DNA from: an uncultured Polaribacter sp.
GTDB taxonomy: Bacteria; Bacteroidota; Bacteroidia; Flavobacteriales; Flavobacteriaceae
Assembly: GCF_947503875.1 (NCBI RefSeq)
Contig: NZ_CANNFH010000005.1
Location: forward strand, 1 to 64,000
Length of the DNA: 64,000 bases
Direction: 5' to 3'
Part shown: piece after piece, positions 33,760 through 42,770 of the stretch
How the letters are laid out: each line of letters opens with the position of its first letter
Numbering within the stretch: the first letter of the stretch is position 1
Made by a program: the position numbers and the translations under genes
The notes under the pieces: generated by a model
What the model was told of the DNA's origin: nothing
Databases searched by the model: none
The model's input: only the letters and a program-made list of their open reading frames with translations

Positions 33760-34752
33760 TTACCCTCCAATTGTACTCATACTTTCAGATGCACCACCAT
33801 CTTTTCTATTGGCTTCTGCAATAAAACCATTTTCTGGTTTTTCTTTTATCAAACTTAAAAAAAGCTCTTTTAAATCGTCATTAGAAGCGCCATTTCTTAT
33901 AAAATCTCTTAGATTAAAAACACCATCATCAAACAAACAGTTTTTAAAAGTTCCTGTAGAGGTTATTCTAATTCTATTGCAATCGTTACAAATAGTTCTT
34001 GTAAATGCAGGAATAATACCCACAGTTCCTAAATGATTATCTATCTTATAATTTCTAGAAGTGGATGATTTTTCTGATTGCATTGCAGTAACATCAAACG
34101 CTGTTTTAATTTCGCTTAAAATCTTTTTTAACGTCCAGTTTTCTTGCATAGCTCTTTGTCCTTTTCCGTTAAAAGGCATTTCTTCTATAAAACGAACAGC
34201 TACGTTTTTGTCTTTGGTTAATTTTACAAAATCAACAATTTCATCTGTATTAAAACCAGATTGCACCACTACATTTAGTTTTAAATTTAAACTACTTTTT
34301 TCTAAAAGTTGAAAGGTTTTGTGCACTTCAGGAAAAACATCTCTTCTTGTAATTTTCGCAAATTTTTCTCGATTTAAACTATCGATACTTAAGTTGATGT
34401 TTTTAACTTTTTTGAGCGATTCTATTTTTTCTATATGATGCGAAATTAAAGCGCCATTTGTAGTAATGTTAATGGCATCTAACAAATCGTTATAAGACAG
34501 CATTTCTAAGAAACCCACAAAATCTTTTCGTACAAAAGGCTCACCACCTGTTAAGCGTACTTTTTTTACGCCTAATTCTGTAAGAACACGAATTAAACGA
34601 TACATTTCTTTAAATGTGAGTAGTTCTTGTCTTGGCACAATAGCTATACCATGAGCAGGCATACAATATTGGCATCGCAAATTACAACGATCTGTAACTG
34701 CCAATCGCACATATTCTATTTGTCTTCCAAAACTGTCTACTAGATTACTCAT
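33760..34752 (-). CDS. moaA: GTP 3',8-cyclase (MoaA), radical SAM
   Basis: A 330-residue radical SAM enzyme for the first step of molybdenum-cofactor synthesis from GTP. The SAM cluster cysteines are C23, C27 and C30 (CNLRCQYC); the second cluster motif is CX2CX13C (CNDCNRIRI to FKNC). The substrate-binding block LTGGEPFVRKD is intact and the protein ends in the double glycine (STIGG) that is important in MoaA. It is the first gene of the minus-strand cofactor series and starts 1 bp after the sulfur-transport gene. Confidence 0.97.
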   Translation of the reverse strand: MSNLVDSFGRQIEYVRLAVTDRCNLRCQYCMPAHGIAIVPRQELLTFKEMYRLIRVLTELGVKKVRLTGGEPFVRKDFVGFLEMLSYNDLLDAINITTNGALISHHIEKIESLKKVKNINLSIDSLNREKFAKITRRDVFPEVHKTFQLLEKSSLNLKLNVVVQSGFNTDEIVDFVKLTKDKNVAVRFIEEMPFNGKGQRAMQENWTLKKILSEIKTAFDVTAMQSEKSSTSRNYKIDNHLGTVGIIPAFTRTICNDCNRIRITSTGTFKNCLFDDGVFNLRDFIRNGASNDDLKELFLSLIKEKPENGFIAEANRKDGGASESMSTIGG

Positions 34753-35166
34753 TTAATTTGGTAATTTTTTACTGATTAAGCCGTACAAAAAAGCACCTAA
34801 CAAAGCACCAAAAAGTAAAATTAAGGCAGGAATTAATTCAAAGCCTAAAATTACAAAAATGGGTGCTGCACATGCACCAGAAATTCCCCAACCTAAACCA
34901 AATAATGTTCCACCAAAAATAGTGCTTATATATCCTTTTTTCTTTGGTTTTGGTATAATTTTGTTTCCATTAATATCCTTTATTTTTCCGCTTTTAAATA
35001 ATTGCATAATTATTGCTGAAATGACAACTGCACCTCCAATAATGCCATACATATGAAAAGACTGGAATTTAAACATTTCGTAAAAACGGTACCAAGAAAT
35101 GGCTTGCGATTTACTTAAAACGATTGCAAAAAAGATACCTAGTATTAAAAATTTGATGTTTTTCAT
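34753..35166 (-). CDS. YeeE/YedE-type sulfur transporter half (DUF6691)
   Basis: A 137-residue membrane protein with about four helices and the family motif GLGWGISGACAAPIFVILGF with its conserved cysteine. It is the C-terminal half of the YeeE/YedE (TsuA-like) fold, which moves thiosulfate or other sulfur compounds; here the two halves are separate genes. Its stop codon abuts the moaA start, so it is probably co-transcribed with the molybdenum-cofactor genes. Sulfur is required for the dithiolene of molybdopterin, but a direct link is only suggested by gene order. Confidence 0.85.
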   Translation of the reverse strand: MKNIKFLILGIFFAIVLSKSQAISWYRFYEMFKFQSFHMYGIIGGAVVISAIIMQLFKSGKIKDINGNKIIPKPKKKGYISTIFGGTLFGLGWGISGACAAPIFVILGFELIPALILLFGALLGAFLYGLISKKLPN

Positions 35167-35187
35167 TTCTATATTTTTATGTTTTCA

Positions 35188-35256
35188 CTTCGGCAAGCTC
35201 AGTGTGACATTCTGATGTTCGATTGATATAACGTTTGTTAGTCTGAGCTTGTCGAA
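35188..35256. repeat. REP-like inverted repeat (CTTCGnCAAGCTCAG family)
   Basis: cttcggcaagctcag begins at 35188 and the inverted copy ctgagcttgtcgaag ends at 35253; over the 22-bp arms (35188-35209 and 35235-35256) four positions differ. It fills the gap between the two sulfur-transporter genes. A third copy is at 35911. Confidence 0.8.
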
Positions 35257-35315
35257 GACATTTTTTTTAATTCTGTGATAATTGCAGGGTTTTTAAAATT
35301 TGGCAAGATTTATGT

Positions 35316-35870
35316 TTAAAATAACATCGGAATAATAAACCAAGTCGCAATAATACCACCAATAAAAAAGCCTATTACAGCCAATAAAGAGGGTAGTTGC
35401 AAACTACTTAATCCTGTAATTGCATGGCCAGAAGTGCAACCACCTGCATAGCGTGTTCCAAAACCAACTAAAATACCTGATATTAATAAAATTAAAAATC
35501 CTTTTAAAGCAAATGCATTTTTACCAAAAATTTCATCAGGAAAATATTGATTTGCTACATTAGAAAAACCCAACTCTGTAAGTTCTTTTACTGTAGTTGG
35601 ATTTAAATTTACATTAGCATCTGGAATTAAATACGTAGACGAAATAAACCCCCCAATAATTAAACCAATAACAAATAGCAATGCAAAATCTCTTTGTTTC
35701 CAATCTTTTTTAAAATAATCAGAAACTTTTCCTGCACCAGCCATGGTACATAGCGTTTCAAAATTGGTAGATGCACCAAAATTTTGTCCAAAATAAAAAT
35801 ATAAAAACAGTGATAGTGCTATTAATGGGCCACCAATAAACCAGGGCCAAGGTTGTAGTATAAAATCCAT
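35316..35870 (-). CDS. YeeE/YedE-family sulfur transporter half
   Basis: A 184-residue membrane protein with about five helices. It carries the family signature GGCTSGHAITGLSSLQ with the conserved cysteine and an N-terminal WPWFIGGPLIALSLFLYFYFGQNFG segment. It is the N-terminal half of the YeeE/YedE thiosulfate/sulfur channel; the other half is encoded 149 bp downstream. Split pairs are common in Bacteroidota. A REP-like inverted repeat has been placed between the two halves. Confidence 0.88.
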   Translation of the reverse strand: MDFILQPWPWFIGGPLIALSLFLYFYFGQNFGASTNFETLCTMAGAGKVSDYFKKDWKQRDFALLFVIGLIIGGFISSTYLIPDANVNLNPTTVKELTELGFSNVANQYFPDEIFGKNAFALKGFLILLISGILVGFGTRYAGGCTSGHAITGLSSLQLPSLLAVIGFFIGGIIATWFIIPMLF

Positions 35871-35910
35871 AATTTGTAATATTAATTAGTTTTCTTTATA
35901 ACTTTTATTG

Positions 35911-35930
35911 ACTTCGACAAGCTCAGTCTA
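35911..35930 (+). repeat. REP-like element, third CTTCGACAAGCTCAG copy
   Basis: acttcgacaagctcagtcta matches the inverted copy at 35235-35256 and lies in the gap between the sulfur transporter and waaA genes. Confidence 0.75.
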
Positions 35931-35944
35931 AAAGATAATTATTT

Positions 35945-37204
35945 CTATAAAATCGTTTTTAAATAATTCATAATTTCTTTTGTTGCTCCTAAATTGTCTT
36001 CAATATATTTTTTATTGATGACACCTGTTAAGTTTCTAAAACTATTATCTTCTTTTAAATGAATAAAGGTGCTGTTAAATTTTTCTTGATTTTTTACAGA
36101 AAGACAACCTCCTATTTTTACCAAATCTACTGCTTCCTTAAACTTATCGAATTTATTTCCAATAACTATAGGAATTCCAAAAGTAGCGGGTTCTAAAATA
36201 TTATGTAACCCTGTTTTTAAACCACCACCAACATAAGCAACATCTGCAGCTGCATATATTTTGGTTAAAATACCAATATTATCAATAATAAAAACTTGAT
36301 ATTGTTTTAGATTTCTTGGCTGCGCTTGAAATGACAAATCATTCTTAAGAACATTTGAGTATAAAACTGTTTTTGTATTGATTGATTTTTGCAGTTCTAA
36401 AATTGCATCGGTTTTAATATTGTGTGGTGCAATTATAAATTTTTCGTTTTCTGAAGCGTTGTTATTAATGTAATTCACTAACAATTCTTCATCTTCTTGC
36501 CAAGTGCTTCCTGCAACAATGGTGTATTTAGTATCTTTAAATTCGTTTATAAAATCTAAAGAATTATCTTGTTCTAAAACTTTACTAACCCTATCAAAAC
36601 GAGTATCTCCAGCAACCGTTACATTTTTAAAGTTGATGGTTTTTAATAATTCTTTAGAGTTTTGGTCTTGTACAAAAAAGTGATTAAAAGCTTTTAAAGA
36701 CTCTTTCATAAAACCACCATACCATTTAAAAAATAATTGATTTTCTCTTAAAATACCGGAAACTAAAATTGTTGGGATCTCTTTTTTATTTAACTCATTT
36801 AACAAGTTCGGCCAAAATTCATACTTTATAAAAATTGCCATTTTAAGGTTTAGGTTTGCAATAAATTTTTTGGCGTTTTTTTTAGAATCTAATGGCAAAT
36901 AACAAACCACATCTGCTAATTTGTAATCTTTTCTAATGTTGTAACCAGAAGGAGAAAAAAAAGTGACTAAAATTTTATAATTGGAATAGGTTACTTTTAA
37001 CTCTTCTATTATGGGTCTTGCCTGCTCAAATTCACCTAGAGATGCTGCATGAAACCAAATAATTTTATGGTTTTTTAATTTAGAAATTTTACCAAAGGAC
37101 TCGTTCCTTCCTTTAACAAATAAGTTAAGTTTTTTATTAAATTTTGCTAAAATAGGTAGGCAAATAGAGGCCAAGAAAACTGTAAAACTGTAAGCGTAAA
37201 TCAT
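35945..37204 (-). CDS. waaA: 3-deoxy-D-manno-octulosonic acid (Kdo) transferase
   Basis: A 419-residue inner-membrane glycosyltransferase that adds Kdo to lipid A precursor. An N-terminal hydrophobic anchor (MIYAYSFTVFLASICLPILAKF) precedes the family motif IIWFHAASLGEFEQARPII, then ILVTFFSPSGYN, ADVVCYLPLDS, FIKYEFWPNLL, VAGSTWQEDEELLV and the C-terminal AYVGGGLKTGLHNILEPATFGIPIVIG. I choose the ATG at 37204; the ATG at 37234 would put the two TACTTTTG boxes inside the gene. Known members are mono- or bifunctional; which applies here is not visible. Confidence 0.94.
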   Translation of the reverse strand: MIYAYSFTVFLASICLPILAKFNKKLNLFVKGRNESFGKISKLKNHKIIWFHAASLGEFEQARPIIEELKVTYSNYKILVTFFSPSGYNIRKDYKLADVVCYLPLDSKKNAKKFIANLNLKMAIFIKYEFWPNLLNELNKKEIPTILVSGILRENQLFFKWYGGFMKESLKAFNHFFVQDQNSKELLKTINFKNVTVAGDTRFDRVSKVLEQDNSLDFINEFKDTKYTIVAGSTWQEDEELLVNYINNNASENEKFIIAPHNIKTDAILELQKSINTKTVLYSNVLKNDLSFQAQPRNLKQYQVFIIDNIGILTKIYAAADVAYVGGGLKTGLHNILEPATFGIPIVIGNKFDKFKEAVDLVKIGGCLSVKNQEKFNSTFIHLKEDNSFRNLTGVINKKYIEDNLGATKEIMNYLKTIL

Positions 37205-37210
37205 CTGTAG

Positions 37211-37226
37211 CAAAAGTACAAAAGTA
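37211..37226 (-). promoter_or_regulatory. Tandem -7 boxes of waaA
   Basis: Read on the minus strand, TACTTTTG occurs twice in direct succession, both exact matches to TAnnTTTG. The nearer one ends 6 bp before the chosen start codon, which implies a very short or absent leader and supports the ATG at 37204. Confidence 0.55.
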
Positions 37227-37257
37227 CACTGCAAGTTTTAGGAAATATTTAAAAATA

Positions 37258-37285
37258 AAAAAGCTACCAATTAAGGTAGCTTTAT
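37258..37285 (-). terminator. Terminator after the LytTR regulator gene
   Basis: The stem aaagctacc / ggtagcttt with loop aattaa is followed on the minus strand by a T-rich tract (ttttttattttt). It lies about 146 bp past the regulator stop. Confidence 0.8.
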
Positions 37286-37431
37286 TATTGTAAAGATTTG
37301 GTTGTTTTAATACTTCATATTCCCCCGAAAAGAAAACTAAAACTTACCAATTCAATAACAAAGGTAGTTTAATAAAGCAATAAAATCGTATAAAATGTTC
37401 TAAACAACAACATAATGTTCTTAAAATACAA

Positions 37432-38154
37432 TTATATTACATTAATTTTGTTTAAAACATTTTCTTTATACTTTTTACCAATTGGTATTTCTACATCAGC
37501 TATTTGCAATGATGTTTGTGATAGCTGATTTAAATATTTAGTGTTTATTATATAACTTCTATGAATTCGAACAAAATAAGTATTTAATTTATTTAGAATT
37601 TCGTTTAAGCTAGTTCTTACAACAATTTTTTGTTTATTTCTTAGCATTATTTCAATGTAAACGTGTGCACTTTTTAAATACAGAATATTAGTAAATTGTA
37701 TTTTCGTATAACACCCTTTATCTTTCACAAAAAGTGCGTCTTTTATTATAAGATTTTGCGTATTTACTTCTCCTATTTTTTTAGAAAAGTTATGCAGTGC
37801 TATTTCAATAGAGGTATACAATTCTTCTTTAGAGAAAGGTTTTATTAAATAAGCAGGTGGCCTTACTTCTTTTGCTTGGTTTAAGGTAAATTGGTCTGAA
37901 TTTGAAGTAAGAAAAATAAAAGGGAAATTATATGATTCTATTATTTTTTTTGCAATATCTATACCTGTTTTTTTACCCGATAATTGAATATCTAAAATAG
38001 CAATATCTGGTTTTTCTTTTTCTATGGTTGCAATTGCTTCAGTATAATTTATGGCAGGTTCTAAGGCATTGTACCCTAAATCGATTAAGGTATCACAAAT
38101 ATTATCTGCAATAATTAGCTCATCTTCTACAACTAATATTTTTACTTTACCCAT
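37432..38154 (-). CDS. LytTR-type response regulator
   Basis: A 240-residue regulator. The receiver domain (about 1-120) has ILVVEDE, the phosphoacceptor in DIAILDIQLSGKKTG, IFLTSNSD and the lysine in PAYLIKPFSKEEL. The C-terminal LytTR DNA-binding domain (about 140-238) reads IQFTNILYLKSAHVYIEI, KIVVRTSLNEILNKL, FVRIHRSYIINTKYLNQL. It follows its kinase gene by 2 bp on the same strand, forming a two-component pair. Targets are not evident in the window. Confidence 0.95.
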   Translation of the reverse strand: MGKVKILVVEDELIIADNICDTLIDLGYNALEPAINYTEAIATIEKEKPDIAILDIQLSGKKTGIDIAKKIIESYNFPFIFLTSNSDQFTLNQAKEVRPPAYLIKPFSKEELYTSIEIALHNFSKKIGEVNTQNLIIKDALFVKDKGCYTKIQFTNILYLKSAHVYIEIMLRNKQKIVVRTSLNEILNKLNTYFVRIHRSYIINTKYLNQLSQTSLQIADVEIPIGKKYKENVLNKINVI

Positions 38155-38156
38155 TT

Positions 38157-40064
38157 TTAATCTATTGCTTTTCTAGCTTCAAAATCTTTTACAGTAATTT
38201 CAAACCTAGTGCCATTTACATTATTAATTTTTAAAACCCCATGTAATTGTTTTACCAATCTCTTAATTAACCTTAAACCTAAGCTTTTTGTTTTGTTTAA
38301 GTCTATTTTTTCTGAAATTCCAGGACCATTATCCTGCACAATTAACGTAATGTCTTCTGCAGAGCTTCTATTCATAAATACTTCTAATCTTTTGTTTTCT
38401 AAATCTATAAAGGCATATTTATAAGCATTTGTTATAATTTCATTAATAATTAATCCTAAAGGAATTGCTGTATCTATGTCTAATAACATATTTTTAGAAT
38501 CAATTATTGTAGATACTTTATTATTACTGTCGTAAATAGTATTAATTTCTTTCACAAGTAGGTTAATAAATTCATTAAAATCTATTAATCCTTTTTTATT
38601 TTGATATAGTTTTTGATGAATTAGAGCCATAGAGTTTACCCTATTTTTACCTTCTAGGGCCAATTGTAAAGCTTTTTCATCTTCAATATCTTTTGTTTGT
38701 AACTCTAATAGACTGGTTATTAACTGAAAATTATTTTTTACACGATGATGCATTTCTTTTACCAGTAAGTCTTTTTCATTAAGTGATTTTTTAATAATTT
38801 TATTTTTATCTGATAGCTCTAAAGATTGTTTTTTTAATTTTTTAAGTGTAATAAATGTAATACTTAAAAGAAAAAGTGAGAGTAGGGCTATAATAAGGTA
38901 TAAGTTTGTTTTTTCTTTTTCTTGTTTTAACTCTCTTTCCTTTTCTTTTTCTGCTTGTGTAATTTTAAAATTTGCCAATGATGCAGATAGTTCTTCAGAG
39001 TAAATTTTTCTGGTTAAGGCTATTCCTTTTTCTTTATACGCCAAAGCCTCGTCATAATATTTGTGTTTTTGTAACGCTCTTGAAAATTTATCTATTAAAA
39101 AAAAGTATCCGTTAGAGTTTTGGTTTTTACCCAAAACTTCTAGTTTTTTTATTAATTCTAAAACATTGCTTACTTCAAACTTTTTTAAGACTGTCTTAAA
39201 AACTTCTGAGTCTTTATTTAATTTAGTAATCATCTGAACATACAGTAAGTATGAGTATACTCTTGCTTCAGAATTGTATAATTCTTCAATTAATTTAGCT
39301 ACTTCTTTATCATACCCACCTTTATAGATATAGGCATTAATAATATTTCGTATAGTTTTGTAATAATAAAAACTATGCTTTGGTAATTGCTTGTCTAAAG
39401 AAAGTATTCTCTCTGACGTAGTTATAAATTTATCTACATTAAGTTCATTTAGCAGATAACCGCCATAATTATATAAGAAGGCAATTTGTAAATCAATATC
39501 GTTTAAATCTTCTGCTATTTTTAAGCATTTTAAACTAAGATTTTTTCCCTTTTTTAACTCTTTTTCTATAAAATACATTACTACAGAATGTGTTTTTAGT
39601 TTTGTAGTTGCCCAGCGATAGTTGGGGGTATTTTCAGAAAATTGGTTTACGTAGTTTTCTAACTTTTTTTGCTCTTCATTTCCCTCTTTTAAGTGTGCAT
39701 CCTCTAGTAATTTTGTAGTTAAAATCCACTTTATATTGTAAAAATCTTTATCAATTTTGTTTTTATTCAAGGGGTCTAGCACAGTATTATTTATATAACG
39801 TTGTACGTCTAAATAATTAACACCTTGCCTTTTTGTTAAATTAGAAATAAACAGATAATAGTCTGCATAAGTTAATTTTTCTGTTGTAATTAAATTATTT
39901 AATAGTTCTTTTTGAGGAGAATCTTTTAAGGTATTTAAAAAGTAGGACGCAGAATCTAGTTTATTGTTTAAAATATATTGTTCTACTTTAGAATAATCTA
40001 AATTTGTTTGGGAAAAAAAGTGTAAGGATGAAAGTAAGACAAAAAAACTAAAGAATAATTTCAT
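38157..40064 (-). CDS. TPR-containing sensor histidine kinase, HisKA_2 family
   Basis: A 635-residue membrane kinase. After a signal peptide (LFFSFFVLLSSLHFFSQ) comes a long helical, TPR-like periplasmic region to about residue 380, a transmembrane helix (LYLIIALLSLFLLSITFITL), a coiled coil, then the HisKA_2 domain with the phosphorylated His in KEMHHRVKNNFQLITSLLELQ and an HATPase_c domain (IINEIITNAYKYAF, VQDNGPGI, SLGLRLIKRLV). This layout, paired with a LytTR regulator, is typical of Bacteroidota. The signal is unknown. Confidence 0.94.
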   Translation of the reverse strand: MKLFFSFFVLLSSLHFFSQTNLDYSKVEQYILNNKLDSASYFLNTLKDSPQKELLNNLITTEKLTYADYYLFISNLTKRQGVNYLDVQRYINNTVLDPLNKNKIDKDFYNIKWILTTKLLEDAHLKEGNEEQKKLENYVNQFSENTPNYRWATTKLKTHSVVMYFIEKELKKGKNLSLKCLKIAEDLNDIDLQIAFLYNYGGYLLNELNVDKFITTSERILSLDKQLPKHSFYYYKTIRNIINAYIYKGGYDKEVAKLIEELYNSEARVYSYLLYVQMITKLNKDSEVFKTVLKKFEVSNVLELIKKLEVLGKNQNSNGYFFLIDKFSRALQKHKYYDEALAYKEKGIALTRKIYSEELSASLANFKITQAEKEKERELKQEKEKTNLYLIIALLSLFLLSITFITLKKLKKQSLELSDKNKIIKKSLNEKDLLVKEMHHRVKNNFQLITSLLELQTKDIEDEKALQLALEGKNRVNSMALIHQKLYQNKKGLIDFNEFINLLVKEINTIYDSNNKVSTIIDSKNMLLDIDTAIPLGLIINEIITNAYKYAFIDLENKRLEVFMNRSSAEDITLIVQDNGPGISEKIDLNKTKSLGLRLIKRLVKQLHGVLKINNVNGTRFEITVKDFEARKAID

Positions 40065-40129
40065 AGGTTAGAGGCAATAAGTAATGAAAATTACGAAAAG
40101 ATTTTAAGAAAACCTTGTTTTTTTGCAAA

Positions 40130-40164
40130 AAAAAACACCTAAACATAATGTTTAGGTGTTTTTA
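40130..40164. terminator. Bidirectional terminator after rpmA
   Basis: The stem aaacacctaaaca / tgtttaggtgttt with loop taa is flanked by A and T runs, just past the rpmA stop on the minus strand. Confidence 0.88.
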
Positions 40165-40185
40165 AAATTTAAATTTTCTTAAATT

Positions 40186-40446
40186 TTAAGCTTCAAATGG
40201 AGTTACAGATACGTAAGATCTGTTGTTTCTCTTCTTTTGAAACTCTACAATTCCGTCTACTTTTGCGTGTAAAGTGTGATCTTTACCCATGTAAACATTT
40301 TCTCCTGGATTATGTGTAGTTCCTCTTTGTCTAACGATTATGTTACCAGCAATTGCTGCTTGACCACCAAAAATCTTTACGCCTAAACGTTTCGATTCTG
40401 ATTCTCTACCGTTCTTAGAACTACCTACACCTTTTTTATGTGCCAT
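40186..40446 (-). CDS. rpmA: Large-subunit ribosomal protein bL27
   Basis: An 86-residue ribosomal protein that reaches toward the peptidyl-transferase centre. The N-terminus [22 protein letters not shown] and the [27 protein letters not shown] block are diagnostic. There is no N-terminal extension of the Firmicutes type that would need cleavage. It follows rplU by 40 bp in the standard rplU-rpmA operon. Confidence 0.98.
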   Translation of the reverse strand: MAHKKGVGSSKNGRESESKRLGVKIFGGQAAIAGNIIVRQRGTTHNPGENVYMGKDHTLHAKVDGIVEFQKKRNNRSYVSVTPFEA

Positions 40447-40486
40447 TTTCTTGAGTTTTTATAGGTTAAAGTTAAATTAGAGTTGG

Positions 40487-41149
40487 TTATTTTTCAACAC
40501 CACCATCTAGTCTATCTTGTAATTCATTTAATTCATCCCACTTACCATCTGCAGCTAACTGCGCTTGAGTTGGCCACGTATCTGTAACGTGGTTTCCACG
40601 CACTCCTGCAATAATTTCAGAAATTTTTGCTGGTTCAGCTTTAGCTAAATCTGCAAATGTCGCAATTCCTGCTTCTACTAGCGTAGTTGCAATTTTTGGT
40701 CCAATTCCTTCAATTTTCTTAAAATCATCTGCTTTTGCAGCTTTTTTAGGAGCAGCTTTTTTAGCTACAGCTTTAGGAGCTGCTACTTTTTCTTCTTTTT
40801 TAGGAGCTGCTGCTTTCTTAGTTGCTTTTTTAGCACCTGAAACTACAACAGATTCTATTTGAATCTCTGTAAAAGATTGTCTGTGTCCGTTTTTCTTTCT
40901 GTAACCTTTTCTTCTTTTCTTTTTGAAAACAATTACTTTATCACCTTTTAAGTGACCTAGAATTTTTGCCGTTACTGCGGCTCCTTCTATAGCTGGGGCG
41001 CCAATAGTTACGTTACCTTTGTCATCAGTTAAAAGAACATTGTCAAAAGTTAATTTTGATCCTTCTTCGCCCTGTAAACGGTGTACGTATACTTTTTGGT
41101 CTTTTGCTACTTTAAATTGCTGCCCTGCTATCTCTACGATTGCGTACAT
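40487..41149 (-). CDS. rplU: Ribosomal protein bL21 with C-terminal helix-hairpin-helix extension
   Basis: A 220-residue protein, about twice the usual bL21 length. Residues 1-105 are bL21 ([51 protein letters not shown]). A Lys/Ala-rich linker (about 106-140) leads to a domain with the helix-hairpin-helix pattern [27 protein letters not shown], followed by [21 protein letters not shown]. Helix-hairpin-helix domains bind nucleic acid, so the extension may contact rRNA or another RNA. I have seen extended L21 in flavobacteria, so it is likely lineage-wide rather than unique here. The promoter at 41196-41215 matches the HU promoter. Confidence 0.95.
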   Translation of the reverse strand: MYAIVEIAGQQFKVAKDQKVYVHRLQGEEGSKLTFDNVLLTDDKGNVTIGAPAIEGAAVTAKILGHLKGDKVIVFKKKRRKGYRKKNGHRQSFTEIQIESVVVSGAKKATKKAAAPKKEEKVAAPKAVAKKAAPKKAAKADDFKKIEGIGPKIATTLVEAGIATFADLAKAEPAKISEIIAGVRGNHVTDTWPTQAQLAADGKWDELNELQDRLDGGVEK

Positions 41150-41195
41150 ACTTTTAATTTTGCGTATTTATACTAATTATAAGCATTTTATCTTT

Positions 41196-41215
41196 AAAAT
41201 GCGGATGCAAATATA
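41196..41215 (-). promoter_or_regulatory. rplU promoter: -7 box plus initial transcribed sequence
   Basis: On the minus strand the 20-mer is TATATTTGCATCCGCATTTT. It contains an exact TAnnTTTG, lies 47 bp before the rplU start, and is identical to the sequence before the HU gene at 52960-52979. Confidence 0.75.
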
Positions 41216-41413
41216 CATCTTTTTTTAGAATACAGCATATCATTTCACAAAAAATAATTAATTAAAAAGCAAGCTATTTTTCTATTTTTAACAAAAAATT
41301 AGTTATTAATTTCTTTATTTTTGGATTACAAAAAATGCTAAAAAACGTAACACAATTAATTTGTTTGCGTCTAACCCTTATCTTATTATTATTATTAACT
41401 AAATTAACTTTAA

Positions 41414-42727
41414 ATGAAAAAAAGTATTTTATCCCTTGCTAGTGCAATGTTATTCGCTTTTTCAACAAATGCTCAAAAGGTAGATTTTGAAGAGTACGAT
41501 TTGAGTAACGGAATGCATGTAATTTTACACAAAGACACTTCTGCCCCCGTAGTAATTACTTCTGTAATGTACCATGTTGGGGCCAAAGATGAGCAACCAG
41601 ACAGAACAGGAATGGCACACTTTTTTGAGCACTTGTTGTTTGAGGGTACCAAGAACATTAAAAAAGGAGAATGGTTTAAGATTGTTTCTTCTAACGGTGG
41701 TACGAATAATGCAAATACTACAGATGATAGAACGTATTATTATGAGATTTTTCCTTCTAACAAATTAGAATTAGGACTTTGGATGGAGTCTGAACGTTTA
41801 CTACACCCTATAATTAAACAAGAAGGAGTAGATACACAAAATGAGGTTGTAAAAGAAGAAAAAAGATTGCGTGTAGATAATCAACCTTACTCAAGATTTT
41901 TAGAGTATGTAAAAGAAAATATATTTAAAAAACACCCTTATAAAGGCACCACAATTGGTAAAATGGAGCATTTAGATGCTGCTACGCTAGATGAGTTCTT
42001 AGCGTTTAACAAAAAGTTTTATGTACCTAATAACGCTACTTTGGTAGTTGCTGGTGATATAGATTTTGCTACTACAAAAAAAATGGTACAAGACTATTTT
42101 GGTCCAATACCTAGAGGTGCAGAAATTACTAAAAACTTCCCAAAAGAAGATCCTATTACAGCTCCTATGAGTGCTAAGGGTTATGACCCAAACATACAAA
42201 TACCAGCTATAATGGCAGCATACAGAACGCCATCTATGAAAACTAGAGACTCTAGAGTTTTAGATATGATTTCTTCTTATTTAAGTTCTGGTAAAAGTTC
42301 TGTTTTATATAAAAAATTGGTAGACAATAAAAAGATGGCATTACAAGCAGGTGCTATTAATGTGAGTCAAGAAGATTATGGTACTTACATTTTGTTTGGT
42401 TTGCCACAAGGCGAAACTAAGTTGGCAGATATTATTTCAGAAATCGATGAAGAAATAGTTAAAATACAAACCAATTTAATTTCTGAAAAAGATTATCAAA
42501 AACTACAAAATAAGTTCGAAAACAATTTTGTAAATTCTAATTCTAGTGTAGAAGGTATTGCAAACTCTTTAGCGCGTTACCACGTAATGTTTGGCGATAC
42601 TAATTTAATAAACACAGAGATTGATATTTTTAGATCTATTACTAGAGAAGAAATTAGAGATGTTGCTAAAAAATACCTTAACCCAAACCAAAGATTAACT
42701 TTAGAGTACTTACCAAAAGCAAAGTAG
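41414..42727 (+). CDS. M16-family zinc metallopeptidase, catalytic subunit
   Basis: A 437-residue exported peptidase with a signal peptide (MKKSILSLASAMLFAFSTNAQ). The inverted zinc motif HxxEH is intact (H69-F-F-E72-H73 in MAHFFEHLLFEGT), and the downstream acidic ligand lies in NEVVKEEKRLRVDNQPY. The rest gives the two-lobed M16 fold (EHLDAATLDEFLAFNKKFYVPNNATLVVAGDID). It stands 43 bp before the non-catalytic partner; the two are expected to form a heterodimer in the periplasm, as in other bacterial M16B pairs. Confidence 0.95.
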   Translation: MKKSILSLASAMLFAFSTNAQKVDFEEYDLSNGMHVILHKDTSAPVVITSVMYHVGAKDEQPDRTGMAHFFEHLLFEGTKNIKKGEWFKIVSSNGGTNNANTTDDRTYYYEIFPSNKLELGLWMESERLLHPIIKQEGVDTQNEVVKEEKRLRVDNQPYSRFLEYVKENIFKKHPYKGTTIGKMEHLDAATLDEFLAFNKKFYVPNNATLVVAGDIDFATTKKMVQDYFGPIPRGAEITKNFPKEDPITAPMSAKGYDPNIQIPAIMAAYRTPSMKTRDSRVLDMISSYLSSGKSSVLYKKLVDNKKMALQAGAINVSQEDYGTYILFGLPQGETKLADIISEIDEEIVKIQTNLISEKDYQKLQNKFENNFVNSNSSVEGIANSLARYHVMFGDTNLINTEIDIFRSITREEIRDVAKKYLNPNQRLTLEYLPKAK

Positions 42728-42770
42728 TTTAAGTAGAGTCTAAAATTAATTTCGAACAAAAGAAACAATT

